NCBI RefSeq assembly: GCF_000264765.2
Contig: NZ_CP006664.1
Coordinates: forward strand, 186,001 to 250,000
Direction: 5' to 3'
Length of the DNA stretch: 64,000 bases
Origin: Edwardsiella anguillarum ET080813
GTDB lineage: Bacteria > Pseudomonadota > Gammaproteobacteria > Enterobacterales > Enterobacteriaceae
Below the pieces are notes generated by a model. The model saw only the letters and a list, made by a program, of their open reading frames with translations, had not been told where the DNA came from and did not search any database. Positions 1-7,798 of this stretch are shown here, one piece after another. The position numbers were made by a program, and so were the translations under genes. Position 1 is the first letter of the stretch. Each line of letters starts with the position of its first letter.

Positions 1-217
1 CCCCCTGGGGAAGCAGCGGCGTGGTCTGCTCTATAAAGGTCTCCAGCTCCTGGCGCAGGGCCGCCAGATCCACCGCACAGGCCTCCAGCGCCTCCCGCGC
101 CGCGGGGTTAGTCAACAGCGCCAGCAGCAGGTGCTCGACGGTCATAAACTCGTGTCGATGCTCGCGCGCCCTGGCGAACGCCATGTTGAGACTGAGTTCC
201 AGTTCTTGGTTGAGCAT
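1..217 (-). CDS. clpA: ATP-dependent Clp protease ATP-binding subunit ClpA, N-terminal part
   Basis: Only the first 72 codons are in the window; the gene runs off the left edge. The peptide begins MLNQELELSLNMAFARA and continues with HEFMTVEHLLLALL, the N-terminal Clp_N repeat of ClpA, the hexameric AAA+ unfoldase that feeds substrates to ClpP. In ClpA this N-domain is where the adaptor ClpS docks. The ATG at 217-215 follows a GGGAGG-type ribosome binding site at about 223-229. clpS lies 24 bp upstream on the same strand, the conserved clpS-clpA order. The identification is secure; nothing can be said about the AAA domains because they are outside the window. Confidence 0.95.
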   Translation of the reverse strand, partial: MLNQELELSLNMAFARAREHRHEFMTVEHLLLALLTNPAAREALEACAVDLAALRQELETFIEQTTPLLPQG

Positions 218-241
218 GGGCACCTCCCTTCAGTTACCCGA

Positions 242-562
242 TCAGGCTTTTTCCAGCGTGCACAGCAGCGGATGTTCATTGTCGCGCGCGTAGCGGTTGA
301 TCAATGCCACCTTGGTCTCCGCAACCTCTGCCGTGAACACGCCGCACACCGCCTTGCCTTTATAATGCACAGTCAGCATCAGCTGCGTTGCACGTTCAAT
401 ATCATAGGCGAAGAACTTCTGCAGCACCTCGATGACAAACTCCATCGGCGTATAGTCATCGTTATTCAGTATGACACTATACAGTGACGGCGGCTGCACC
501 GCCCTGCGAGTCCGATCCTCTGCCAGCGGCTCAAGATTCAGCCAATCGTTCAAGTTCGCCAT
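242..562 (-). CDS. clpS: ClpS, N-end rule adaptor of ClpAP
   Basis: The product has 106 residues, the full E. coli length. ClpS binds proteins with destabilising N-terminal residues (Phe, Leu, Trp, Tyr) and hands them to ClpA in the cytosol. The residues that form the N-degron pocket in E. coli are present at the same positions: Asn34, Asp35, Asp36 and His66, in [11 protein letters not shown] and TVHYKGK. The C-terminus ([13 protein letters not shown] type) is the conserved end of the family. The N-terminal tail of about 25 residues is the part known to modulate ClpA activity. It lies directly upstream of clpA and is divergent from cspD, as in other enterobacteria. Confidence 0.97.
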   Translation of the reverse strand: MANLNDWLNLEPLAEDRTRRAVQPPSLYSVILNNDDYTPMEFVIEVLQKFFAYDIERATQLMLTVHYKGKAVCGVFTAEVAETKVALINRYARDNEHPLLCTLEKA

Positions 563-1007
563 TTCAATCTGTTACCTGTTCTCTTCTCCCGGCGGGGCCG
601 GTCGATCATCTATCACTGAGCCATATCATAACTACCATCAAGATTACCAGCCAACCCTGCATTTCCGCCCGTCGATCGGACAAAAAAAGCGCACTGCCGC
701 ACAATTGCGTTAACTGCCTCAAACTTTGGTAAAAAGTTAGGGGGCTAAAAATAACCAGCCCTTGACGGCAACGGAGGCATCAATAGAGTGTAGACAAGCG
801 GGGAATCGGTGGTAATTTGACCAGGCCGTCCCGCCCGGTGGTATGCCTGCAGCGCGAGGCTACCGCTGCCCGTAGGGTGCATTCCTAAGCCGTGGTGCAG
901 CGATGTCCGCCACGGCTTAGGAACCTATCCTGAATCAGTCTTATCTCATTAACCGTGATCGCCGGCCTTCCGCCGCGATCTGCCACCGTAACGAGGGATG
1001 TATAAGC
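563..1007. other. clpS-cspD divergent intergenic region
   Basis: These 445 bp separate two divergent genes and must hold both promoters. No convincing gene is visible. The only clear structure is the perfect inverted repeat at 882-923, listed separately. The stretch at about 690-760 is AT-richer than its surroundings. In E. coli cspD is induced in stationary phase and by slow growth, but no specific operator could be picked out here by eye. Confidence 0.5.
882..923. repeat. Perfect 14-bp inverted repeat upstream of cspD
   Basis: TTCCTAAGCCGTGG at 882-895 is followed after 14 nt by its exact reverse complement CCACGGCTTAGGAA at 910-923. It ends 84 bp before the cspD start codon. There is no T-run after either arm, so it does not look like an ordinary intrinsic terminator. 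It could fold in the cspD leader RNA or be the remnant of a small palindromic repeat. Confidence 0.7.
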
Positions 1008-1229
1008 ATGGAGACGGGTACCGTAAAGTGGTTTAATAACGCCAAAGGCTTTGGCTTTATCTGTCCGGCCAGCGGCGGCGACGATATATTCGCCCATTAC
1101 ACCGCCATTCAGATGGAGGGATATCGCACGCTGAAGGCGGGTCAACAGGTTCAGTTTGACCTTCATATCGGCCCCAAGGGTAATCACGCCAACACCATAA
1201 TCCCCATTCTCAGCGAGCCGGCGTCCTAA
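1008..1229 (+). CDS. cspD: CspD, cold-shock-like inhibitor of DNA replication
   Basis: A 73-residue single cold-shock domain. The RNP1 motif KGFGFI is at residues 13-18 and the RNP2 equivalent DDIFAHY at about 25-31. The IFAHY form, with Ala where CspA has Val/His, together with the long MEGYRTLKAGQ loop, is typical of CspD rather than CspA. In E. coli CspD is not cold-induced; it accumulates in stationary phase, binds single-stranded DNA and blocks replication. It sits next to clpS-clpA as in relatives. The ATG follows GAGGGATGTATAAGC, a good ribosome binding site. Confidence 0.95.
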   Translation: METGTVKWFNNAKGFGFICPASGGDDIFAHYTAIQMEGYRTLKAGQQVQFDLHIGPKGNHANTIIPILSEPAS

Positions 1230-1237
1230 GCGGCCTC

Positions 1238-1260
1238 ACCGGCCGGATCCCCCGGCCGGT
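1238..1260 (+). terminator. GC-rich hairpin after cspD
   Basis: ACCGGCCGG at 1238-1246 pairs perfectly with CCGGCCGGT at 1252-1260 over a 5-nt loop, 8 bp after the cspD stop codon. The following bases (CTCTTCGG) contain no proper T-run, so termination may be weak or factor dependent. Confidence 0.5.
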
Positions 1261-1402
1261 CTCTTCGGTCCGTCCCGCTCCACGTCAACCTCCCCTCAAC
1301 CATCCGCCGATTCCATACACAATGAGGTAGCATATTGTGCTGCTGTTTAGGCAGCCTCCCGGAAAATTCTGTCATCGTTAACCCGCAATGACAGGTGGCA
1401 CC

Positions 1403-2359
1403 ATGTCGTCAATCGAAATCGGCCACGCCCGGCCCGTCTCACGCCCCGCTTTACCGCTGTTTACCAGCCTGGCGACGGGTCGTTATCGGCCGACCCGTCT
1501 CTGGAATAAGGCCGCGTTTCGCGCCAAATTTGCCCTGCGCGCGCTGCTGGCGCCCGGCGATACCTACCGTCTGCTGCAGATGCTGGCCGGACTGCCGCAG
1601 CGCGATGCCATTCTGCGCTGTCAGCCTCGCCTGCCGTGCCGCCTGCACCATCCCTACCTGAGCGTGCGCCTCTCCCGTCCGCAGATCATTGAAGCGCTGA
1701 CGGATCACTATCGCCTGCTGAACCAGCTGCTGCCGATCTCCCGCTACCCGGCGCTGTACGCTGGGCAGGCGCTAACCCTGGCGACCCTCTGCGGGAAAAA
1801 CGACCAGACATACTCTCTGCGACTGACCATGCTGGAGAAGCTGAGTAAAGAGGGGGATCTGTCTATCGCGCTATGCGACCAGCAGAATATACTACTAGCT
1901 GTGTGTACGTTTAGTTTTATCGACTACCATGGTGCGCGGACCCTCTTCATCGGCGGGCTGCAGGGGTCGTCGCCATCGCTGCCGCACAGCCATACCCAGA
2001 CGGCCACCAAAGCCTGCCACGGTCTGTTTCCCAAACGCCTGCTGGCCGACGCCCTGTGCGAACTGGCGCGCATTGGCCGCTGCACGCAGATCCTGGCCGT
2101 CGGCAACGGCAGCCATATCTACAGCCACTGGCGCTACCGCCGCAAAAAACAGGCGCAGATGCTGGCCGACTATGACGGTTTCTGGCTTTCGTTGAACGGC
2201 GCGCCCACCGACGACGGCCACTTCCGCCTGCCCCAGCCCCCTCAGCGCAAACCGCTGGAAAGTATTCCGAGCAAAAAGCGCGCCGAGTATCGGCGCCGCT
2301 ATCAGCTGCTAGATGAGATGCAGCAGGCGGTATGCGCCAGCCTTGGCGCGACGGCCTAG
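1403..2359 (+). CDS. ybjX: VirK/YbjX family protein (DUF535)
   Basis: About 318 residues, matching YbjX of E. coli. The N-terminal GRYRPTRLWNKAAFRAKFALR segment and the central FIGGLQGS and HIYSHWRYR segments are hallmarks of the DUF535 family. VirK in Shigella and its Salmonella homologues have been linked to virulence, envelope stress and resistance to antimicrobial peptides; the biochemical activity is unknown. No signal peptide or membrane span is visible. An ATG at 1388 is in frame, but the one at 1403 is preceded by AGGTGG at 1393-1398 and gives the family-like start, so it is preferred. macAB, which separates cspD and ybjX in E. coli, is absent here. Confidence 0.88.
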   Translation: MSSIEIGHARPVSRPALPLFTSLATGRYRPTRLWNKAAFRAKFALRALLAPGDTYRLLQMLAGLPQRDAILRCQPRLPCRLHHPYLSVRLSRPQIIEALTDHYRLLNQLLPISRYPALYAGQALTLATLCGKNDQTYSLRLTMLEKLSKEGDLSIALCDQQNILLAVCTFSFIDYHGARTLFIGGLQGSSPSLPHSHTQTATKACHGLFPKRLLADALCELARIGRCTQILAVGNGSHIYSHWRYRRKKQAQMLADYDGFWLSLNGAPTDDGHFRLPQPPQRKPLESIPSKKRAEYRRRYQLLDEMQQAVCASLGATA

Positions 2360-2374
2360 CGTCGCCCCGCCGCG

Positions 2375-3034
2375 CTAGAGGCCGGCCAGACCCGGCAGCA
2401 CCTGCCACAGTCCAGCCACCAGCAGCGCGGGCCCAAACGGCGCCGGCGCCGCCAGACTCTCCCCCCGCCAGCGGCGCCGCAGGACAATGCCGACGAGCGT
2501 CAGCAGGGAGGCCAGCAGCAGCAACGCAGGCAGATCGGGCCAGCCGCACCAGGCGCCGAGCGCGGCCAGTAGTTTAACATCCCCGCCGCCGAGCCCCTGC
2601 ACCCCGCGCCAGCGCCAGAATCCCCAGGCGATCAGCCACAGCGCCAGATATCCTGCCACGGCGCCGAACACCGCCTGCGGCAGATACGCCGGCTGAGACA
2701 GCGCGTTCCATATCAGCCCCAGCCACAGCAGCGGCTGAGTCAGCGCGTCGGGCAGCAGCAGGCTGGCCCGGTCGATCAACGCCAGGGCGAGACTCAGCGT
2801 ACAGAAGCCCATCCCGCAGAGCCAGGCGACGCCGGGCGGCAGGCGCCAGGCCAGCGACAGCGCGATCGCCGCCAGCGCGGCGCTCAGCGCCGCTCGGCAG
2901 GGAAACGGAGAGAAATGACGATCGTGCCAGAGCTGCGGGAAACAGAGCGGACGCATGACCCGTAGCATCGCGCGCTGCAGAGGGGTGCCGAGCGCCAGGC
3001 CGCACAAGGCGGCCAGCGTCAGCCACAGATCCAT
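2375..3034 (-). CDS. Prepilin peptidase, A24 (GxGD aspartic protease) family, short form
   Basis: A polytopic membrane protein of about 219 residues. Both aspartate motifs of the A24 family are present: LIDRASLLLPDALT and GLGGGDVKLLAALG, followed by the conserved APFGPALLVAG segment. Full PilD/GspO enzymes cleave and N-methylate type IV prepilins and pseudopilins and carry a cysteine-rich methylase region near the N-terminus; here only ALGTPLQRAMLRVMRP remains and no CxxC pairs are seen, as in HopD-type short enzymes. The ATG at 3034 is chosen; an in-frame GTG at 3040 is possible. No pilin or secretin genes are nearby, so its substrates must be encoded elsewhere. It lies 19 bp downstream of ybjD on the same strand. 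Confidence 0.85.
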   Translation of the reverse strand: MDLWLTLAALCGLALGTPLQRAMLRVMRPLCFPQLWHDRHFSPFPCRAALSAALAAIALSLAWRLPPGVAWLCGMGFCTLSLALALIDRASLLLPDALTQPLLWLGLIWNALSQPAYLPQAVFGAVAGYLALWLIAWGFWRWRGVQGLGGGDVKLLAALGAWCGWPDLPALLLLASLLTLVGIVLRRRWRGESLAAPAPFGPALLVAGLWQVLPGLAGL

Positions 3035-3053
3035 GTCCACCGCCCGGCGGACG

Positions 3054-4724
3054 CTAGTCGGCCTTGCCGCGCGCCAGCCACAGCACCCGCGAAAACATAT
3101 TCTTTAGCAGGAGTGGCACCTGACTCACGCCGACCTCCTCCGCCCGCGCCGCAACTATGATCGCCAGATCGGGCTTGGAGGCGCGGTGGATAGCCTTGGT
3201 GATCACCTTACGCGCCGACATCGGCGCCGACGCCGGGATCCCGGCCACGTGGTGATACACATCAGCAAAGCCCTCATGGTACATAAAGTGCTCCATATCC
3301 GGCGCCGGCAGCACCGTTAGGCGATCGCGCTCGCTCTCCTGCATCCCCTCCAGCAGCCCACGCACCGTCGCGGCATATTTACGCCCGGCCTCATCGCCAT
3401 CGACCAGGACATGCCAGGCGATCCCCATTCGGCGGGCGAACTTAATCAGCGGGCGCAGGCCGCACTGGGCAAACTCGATCACCTTGATGCCTTCGGTATC
3501 GAAGTGGTAACCGCACTGACGCGCCAGCTCGCTCAGCAGCCACACCTCCGTCTCCCCCTCGACCAGCAGCCAACAGCGGGCGAACAACGACGAGGCGCGG
3601 TTAAAGCGAATGTGAAAGGCGATGCGCCGGCTGTCCTCCGGCGTCATACCGCGAGGTCCGATACGGTACGCCGCCACCCGCCCCGACTGGCGGACTAGGC
3701 GGCACACCCGTTCTACCGGCATCAGCGCCAGCAGATCGCCGGAGTTGGTGGTCGTCACCTTTTGCAGCGGCAGCTGGTTTAACAGCCCCCAGGCGACCGA
3801 CAGCATGATCGGATGCAGACGGGTCTCCGGATCTTCAATCACCAGCAGCGGACGCGCGTGGCGATCGAGGATCACCGCCCCCTTGGCCTGCAGCAGCGTT
3901 GAAAACAGCCCCAGCAGGATCAGGCGCATATTGCGGCTGCCCGAGGCGGCGATCATCTGATTGATGTTTTCCAGCGAACGCCATGCCTGGCGACCGTGAA
4001 TAATCTCATTGCGGTGGCGGCGCCGGGCGCCGACCGCCGTCTCGTCACCGTTAGTGGCAAAGTAGTGCTCCAGCAGCTGCTGCATGGCGCTCAAGCCGGC
4101 GCGCAGCTCGCCGTTACTCAGCTTCTGCGGGTTACACACCAGCTCACGGGTGAGCTCATCCAGCTGCTGCGCCACCTGTGCCTGATCGGGCAGATGACGG
4201 GCGGCCAGCACGCTGGGGTGCAGACGGCGAATAAAGCGGGCATCCCGCAGACGCAGCACCGGGTGCAGACGGATCAGCTCGCGCGCCAGCAGATCGACGT
4301 GGTGCAGGGCCAGCGCCTCCCCCTGTTCATTGAGAAAAGAGCGCCAGGTGCAGACCGTATCGTCGTCGCTCAGCTCGCCCTCCTGGCGAAAATAGATGCG
4401 CTGCAGGCGATCGTCGCTCTCCTGCCACAGGGGCGACAGCCGGTGATAGCGGCGGGCCCGGGCGTGGCCCCGCTCGGTTTCGCAAAAGGTAAACACAATC
4501 TGCAGGTGGTGCTCTCTGGCCGTTTCATCGCCGGGGGGAAAGTAGAAATCATGAGGCTCAAAGCGGTACAGCTCGCGCTCCGGCGACAGGCACAGGGTCA
4601 AGGCGTCCAGCAGGCTCGACTTACCCCAGGCGTTTTCACCGATCAAAACGGTATTGTCATCCAGCGACAGCGAGATGCGATTGATCCCGCGAAATCCTAC
4701 GACCTCAATGCGTTCCAGGTACAT
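3054..4724 (-). CDS. ybjD: YbjD, OLD-family ATPase/TOPRIM nuclease-like protein
   Basis: 556 residues, close to E. coli YbjD (552). The order is an ABC-type ATPase N-terminus (MYLERIEVVGFRGIN, Walker A GENAWGKSS at 29-37), a Walker B-like VIEDPETRLHP near the middle, then a C-terminal TOPRIM domain with LLVEGETEVWLLSELA and DGDEAGR. OLD (overcoming lysogenization defect) proteins are ATP-dependent DNA nucleases or nucleotide-binding defence-like proteins; YbjD itself has no settled role. The ORF extends to 4748, but the ATG at 4724 has GAGAGGGA just upstream and gives the family start. The downstream neighbour is the prepilin peptidase gene; lysO is divergent. Confidence 0.92.
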   Translation of the reverse strand: MYLERIEVVGFRGINRISLSLDDNTVLIGENAWGKSSLLDALTLCLSPERELYRFEPHDFYFPPGDETAREHHLQIVFTFCETERGHARARRYHRLSPLWQESDDRLQRIYFRQEGELSDDDTVCTWRSFLNEQGEALALHHVDLLARELIRLHPVLRLRDARFIRRLHPSVLAARHLPDQAQVAQQLDELTRELVCNPQKLSNGELRAGLSAMQQLLEHYFATNGDETAVGARRRHRNEIIHGRQAWRSLENINQMIAASGSRNMRLILLGLFSTLLQAKGAVILDRHARPLLVIEDPETRLHPIMLSVAWGLLNQLPLQKVTTTNSGDLLALMPVERVCRLVRQSGRVAAYRIGPRGMTPEDSRRIAFHIRFNRASSLFARCWLLVEGETEVWLLSELARQCGYHFDTEGIKVIEFAQCGLRPLIKFARRMGIAWHVLVDGDEAGRKYAATVRGLLEGMQESERDRLTVLPAPDMEHFMYHEGFADVYHHVAGIPASAPMSARKVITKAIHRASKPDLAIIVAARAEEVGVSQVPLLLKNMFSRVLWLARGKAD

Positions 4725-4946
4725 GCCATCCCTCTCTCGTCGCCTCACTGCTATGAGGATGCGGGCAAAGCCTTATCGGGTCAAGGAATGCCCCCGCCGC
4801 GCTCGCCATTTTGTGCTGCTTTTCTAAAAAGCCAGGGGCAAAAAGAGGCAAAGATCCCTTTTTGTCCCTCCTGCGGACGCTGTGCCTTTACTCAAATCCC
4901 CCTTTTGAGTACGGTATTAGCTTTAAATTTAACACGTTAGGCTCTT

Positions 4947-5846
4947 ATGTACTCTGGACTCTTGATCATTCTGGTGCCACTCCTGCTTGGCTACCTGCTG
5001 CACCTGCGTCATAAGACGCTGATCCGTTTAATTAACCGTATGCTGAGCTGGATGGTATACGTCATCCTGTTTTTTATGGGGATCAGCCTGGCGTTTCTCG
5101 ATAATCTTGGCGCGAACCTGTGGCTGATCGGCAAATACGCCACGGTCTTTTTCGTGCTGATTATCGCGGCCAACCTGCTGGCGCTATGGCTGTTGGAAAA
5201 GCGCGCCCCCTGGCACGTCACCCACCGCCAGGAGGCGCTGCCATCGCGCCTCCATATGGCGCTGGAGTCCCTGAAGCTGTGCGGCGTCGTGGTGGGCGGC
5301 TTCCTGCTGGGCCTCACCCAATGGCCGTGGCTGAGCCACGCCACCCACGCCAGCGAATACGCCTTGATCCTGCTGCTGTTTCTGGTCGGCCTTCAGCTGC
5401 GCAACAGCGGAATGTCGCCGGCGCAGATCCTGCTGAATCGCCGCGGCATGATGATAGGCTGCGTCGTCTGCGTCAGCGCCCTGGTCGGGGGCGCCCTGGC
5501 CGCCTGGCTACTGGGCCTGCCCCTGAAGACCGGCCTGGCTATCGCCTCGGCCTATGGCTGGTACTCCCTATCCGGCATCATGCTGACCGAGGCCTTTGGC
5601 CCGGTGATCGGCAGCACCGCCTTCTTTAATGATCTGGCCCGCGAGCTGTTCGCCATCATGATGATCCCGACGCTGATCCAGCGCCACCGCAGCAGCGCGC
5701 TGGGACTGTGCGGCGCAACCTCCATGGACTTTACCCTGCCGGTACTGCAGCGCAGCGGCGGCATTGAGCTGGTGCCGGCGGCGATCGTACACGGCTTCCT
5801 GCTCAGCCTGCTGGCGCCGGTGCTGATGGCCCTGTTCTCCTCCTAA
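4947..5846 (+). CDS. lysO: LysO, L-lysine exporter
   Basis: 299 residues with about eight hydrophobic segments, collinear with E. coli LysO (YbjE). Diagnostic stretches are MYSGLLIILVPLL at the start, ILFFMGISLAFLDNL, LILLLFLVGLQLRN, and GLCGATSMDFTLPVLQR near the end. LysO is an inner-membrane exporter of lysine and of its toxic analogue thialysine. In E. coli it is controlled by ArgR in response to lysine and arginine; no good ARG box was recognised in the short region upstream here. aqpZ, which lies nearby in E. coli, is absent. The start codon directly gives the family N-terminus. Confidence 0.95.
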   Translation: MYSGLLIILVPLLLGYLLHLRHKTLIRLINRMLSWMVYVILFFMGISLAFLDNLGANLWLIGKYATVFFVLIIAANLLALWLLEKRAPWHVTHRQEALPSRLHMALESLKLCGVVVGGFLLGLTQWPWLSHATHASEYALILLLFLVGLQLRNSGMSPAQILLNRRGMMIGCVVCVSALVGGALAAWLLGLPLKTGLAIASAYGWYSLSGIMLTEAFGPVIGSTAFFNDLARELFAIMMIPTLIQRHRSSALGLCGATSMDFTLPVLQRSGGIELVPAAIVHGFLLSLLAPVLMALFSS

Positions 5847-5855
5847 CCCCCCGCC

Positions 5856-5877
5856 GGGCGGCGCTCCCGTGCCGCCC
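5856..5877 (+). terminator. Hairpin after lysO
   Basis: GGGCGGC at 5856-5862 pairs with GCCGCCC at 5871-5877 just after the lysO stop codon. No T-run follows. The 3' arm runs directly into the 7-bp tandem repeat, so changes in repeat number begin at the base of this hairpin. Confidence 0.45.
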
Positions 5878-5926
5878 TTCGCCCTTCGCCCTTCGCCCTT
5901 CGCCCTTCGCCCTTCGCCCTTCGCCC
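5874..5926. repeat. Tandem 7-bp repeat GCCCTTC, seven copies
   Basis: GCCCTTC repeats exactly seven times from 5874 to 5922, followed by a partial unit GCCC. It lies between lysO and the hcp control region, ending about 36 bp before the FNR-like site. Perfect short repeats of this kind change copy number by replication slippage. It is not in a credible coding frame. Confidence 0.9.
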
Positions 5927-5961
5927 AGAGATTAAAGAATAAATCCCATTCGCAACAAAAA

Positions 5962-5975
5962 TTGCGTTATATCAA
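5962..5975 (+). promoter_or_regulatory. Putative FNR site upstream of hcp
   Basis: TTGCG-TTAT-ATCAA matches the FNR consensus TTGAT-N4-ATCAA at eight of ten defined bases, with one perfect half-site. It lies 100 bp upstream of the hcp start codon. hcp-hcr of E. coli is activated by FNR under anaerobiosis, so the position makes sense. This is a by-eye match only. Confidence 0.5.
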
Positions 5976-5984
5976 ACAAAGTAA

Positions 5985-6058
5985 AAGTTGTATTAGAAAT
6001 TCCTTTTTTGAACGCGATACCGGGCTTACTCTTCAAACAAGCATAATAAATACAACTT
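5985..6058. promoter_or_regulatory. Pair of NsrR-like half-sites flanking the presumed hcp promoter
   Basis: AAGTTGTATTA at 5985-5995 and the inverted AAATACAACTT at 6048-6058 both fit the 11-bp NsrR half-site AAGNTGYATTT; the two share a perfect 10-bp inverted match. NsrR, a nitric-oxide-sensing repressor, controls hcp-hcr in E. coli and Salmonella. The two half-sites are about 53 bp apart rather than forming the usual 11-1-11 palindrome, so binding to both would bracket the promoter. Inference from sequence match and gene identity. Confidence 0.45.
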
Positions 6059-6074
6059 TAAAAGAGGGTTTTCC

Positions 6075-7730
6075 ATGTACTGCGTTCAATGCGAGCAAAC
6101 CATCCGTACCCCGGCCGGCAATGGCTGTTCCTACGCTCAGGGGATGTGCGGCAAGAGTGCCGAAACCTCCGACCTGCAAGACCTGCTGGTCGCCGCACTG
6201 CAAAGCCTCTCCGCCTGGGCGCTGCTGGCCCGCGAGCTGGATATCCGCGATCGCACCATCGACAGCTTTGCGCCGCGCGCCTTCTTCGCCACCCTGACCA
6301 ACGTCAACTTCGACTCTGCGCGCATCATCGGCTACGCCCGCGAGGCGCTGGCGATGCGCGACAGCCTGCGCGCCGCCTGCCTGGCCAAGGCGCCGGGCAC
6401 GCAGTGCGACCATCCACTGGCCGAGCTAAGCCTGCAGGGAGAGGATGTGGAGACCCTGCGCCGTCAGGCGGCAGAGTTCGCTCTGGACAGCGATCGGGCC
6501 GAGATCGGCGACGATATCCACGGCCTGCGCATGCTCAACCTGTACGGCCTGAAAGGCGCAGCGGCCTATATGGAGCATGCCCATGTGCTGGGCCAGCATA
6601 GCGAGGCGATCTACGCCCAGTATCACCACTATATGGCCTGGCTCGGCACTCAGCCGCGCGATATGGATACCCTGCTGGACAATGCCATGGGCATCGGCAA
6701 GATGAACTTCGCCATCATGGCGCAGCTGGATAAGGGGGAGACCGAGGCCTACGGCGATCCCACCCCGACCTCCGTCAACGTGCGGCCGGTCGCCGGCAAA
6801 TGTATCCTGATCTCCGGTCACGATCTGAAGGATCTACAGATGCTGCTGGAGCAGACCGATGGCCTCGGCATCAACATCTACACCCACGGTGAGATGCTGC
6901 CGGCCCACGGCTATCCCGAGCTGCGTAAATACCGCCACCTGGTCGGCAACTACGGCAGCGGCTGGCAGAATCAGCAGCAGGAGTTTGCCCGTTTCCCCGG
7001 CCCGATCCTGATGACCTCCAACTGCATCATCGATCCCAACGTCGGCAACTACAGCGATCGCATCTGGACCCGCAGCATCGTCGGCTGGCCGGGCGTACGC
7101 CATCTGGAAGGCGATGATTTCAGTCAGGTGATCGCCCAGGCGCAGGTCTGCGATGGCTTCCCCTACAGCGAGATCGAACACCTGATCACCGTCGGCTTTG
7201 GTCGCGCCACCCTGCTCAACGCGGCGGACAGCGTGATCGACCTGGTCGCCCAGAAGAAGCTACGCCACGTATTCCTGCTCGGCGGCTGCGACGGCAGCCG
7301 CGATGAGCGCAGCTACTACACCGACTTTGCCCGCGCCATCCCACAGGATTGCCTGATCATGACCCTGGCCTGCGGTAAGTACCGTTTTAACAAGCTGGAC
7401 TTCGGCACGCTGGAGGGGCTGCCGCGCCTGCTGGACGTCGGCCAGTGCAACGACGCCTACGGCGCCATCATGCTGGCGGTCAATCTGGCAGAGAAGCTCG
7501 GCTGCGGCGTCAACGATCTGCCGCTCAGTCTGATCCTCTCCTGGTTTGAGCAGAAGGCCATCGTCATCCTGTTGACCCTGCTGGCGCTGGGCGTCAAAAA
7601 CATCTACACCGGGCCGACCGCGCCGGGCTTCCTGACGGATAATCTTCTGGCGATCCTCAACCAGCGCTTCGGCATGCGCGCCATCAGCACGGTCGACGCC
7701 GATCTGAACGGTATACTCGGCCACGCCTAA
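6075..7730 (+). CDS. hcp: Hybrid-cluster protein Hcp (hydroxylamine reductase/NO reductase, S-nitrosylase)
   Basis: 551 residues, the E. coli length. The N-terminal cysteines Cys3, Cys6, Cys18 and Cys25 (spacing C-x2-C-x11-C-x6-C) are the class II pattern that binds a [2Fe-2S] cluster in enterobacterial Hcp. Cluster-binding segments are seen later, such as [23 protein letters not shown] and [13 protein letters not shown]. The protein carries an unusual 4Fe-2S-2O hybrid cluster, reduces NO or hydroxylamine under anaerobic nitrosative stress and is needed for protein S-nitrosylation in E. coli. Electrons come from Hcr, encoded downstream. The start follows AAAGAGGGTTTTCC. Control by FNR and NsrR is likely (sites listed). 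Confidence 0.97.
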   Translation: MYCVQCEQTIRTPAGNGCSYAQGMCGKSAETSDLQDLLVAALQSLSAWALLARELDIRDRTIDSFAPRAFFATLTNVNFDSARIIGYAREALAMRDSLRAACLAKAPGTQCDHPLAELSLQGEDVETLRRQAAEFALDSDRAEIGDDIHGLRMLNLYGLKGAAAYMEHAHVLGQHSEAIYAQYHHYMAWLGTQPRDMDTLLDNAMGIGKMNFAIMAQLDKGETEAYGDPTPTSVNVRPVAGKCILISGHDLKDLQMLLEQTDGLGINIYTHGEMLPAHGYPELRKYRHLVGNYGSGWQNQQQEFARFPGPILMTSNCIIDPNVGNYSDRIWTRSIVGWPGVRHLEGDDFSQVIAQAQVCDGFPYSEIEHLITVGFGRATLLNAADSVIDLVAQKKLRHVFLLGGCDGSRDERSYYTDFARAIPQDCLIMTLACGKYRFNKLDFGTLEGLPRLLDVGQCNDAYGAIMLAVNLAEKLGCGVNDLPLSLILSWFEQKAIVILLTLLALGVKNIYTGPTAPGFLTDNLLAILNQRFGMRAISTVDADLNGILGHA

Positions 7731-7745
7731 CCCGGCAACCTTAAG

Positions 7746-7771
7746 CGCCCCACGCCGCCTGGCGCGGGGCG
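7746..7771 (+). other. Intercistronic hairpin between hcp and hcr
   Basis: CGCCCC-A-CGCC pairs with GGCG-C-GGGGCG over a GCCT tetraloop, giving ten base pairs interrupted by a single A/C mismatch. There is no T-run, so it is more likely an RNA-stability or attenuation element that lowers hcr relative to hcp than a full terminator. Confidence 0.5.
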
Positions 7772-7798
7772 AAATCCTGACTGCGAGACGCCATCACC

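Noticed and set aside
1947-2549. Minus-strand frame of 200 codons across the ybjX end and the prepilin peptidase gene
   Set aside because: Ala/Arg/Gly-rich shadow frame overlapping two recognised genes.
3996-4940. Long plus-strand frame of 314 codons opposite ybjD
   Set aside because: It lies antisense to a clearly conserved ATPase/TOPRIM gene, has Gln/Val/Leu-rich low-complexity composition expected from the reverse of GC-rich codons, and shows no family motif.
5874-5926. CRISPR-like array
   Set aside because: Units are 7 bp with no spacers; it is a simple tandem repeat. No cas genes or arrays of 23-40 bp repeats were seen anywhere.
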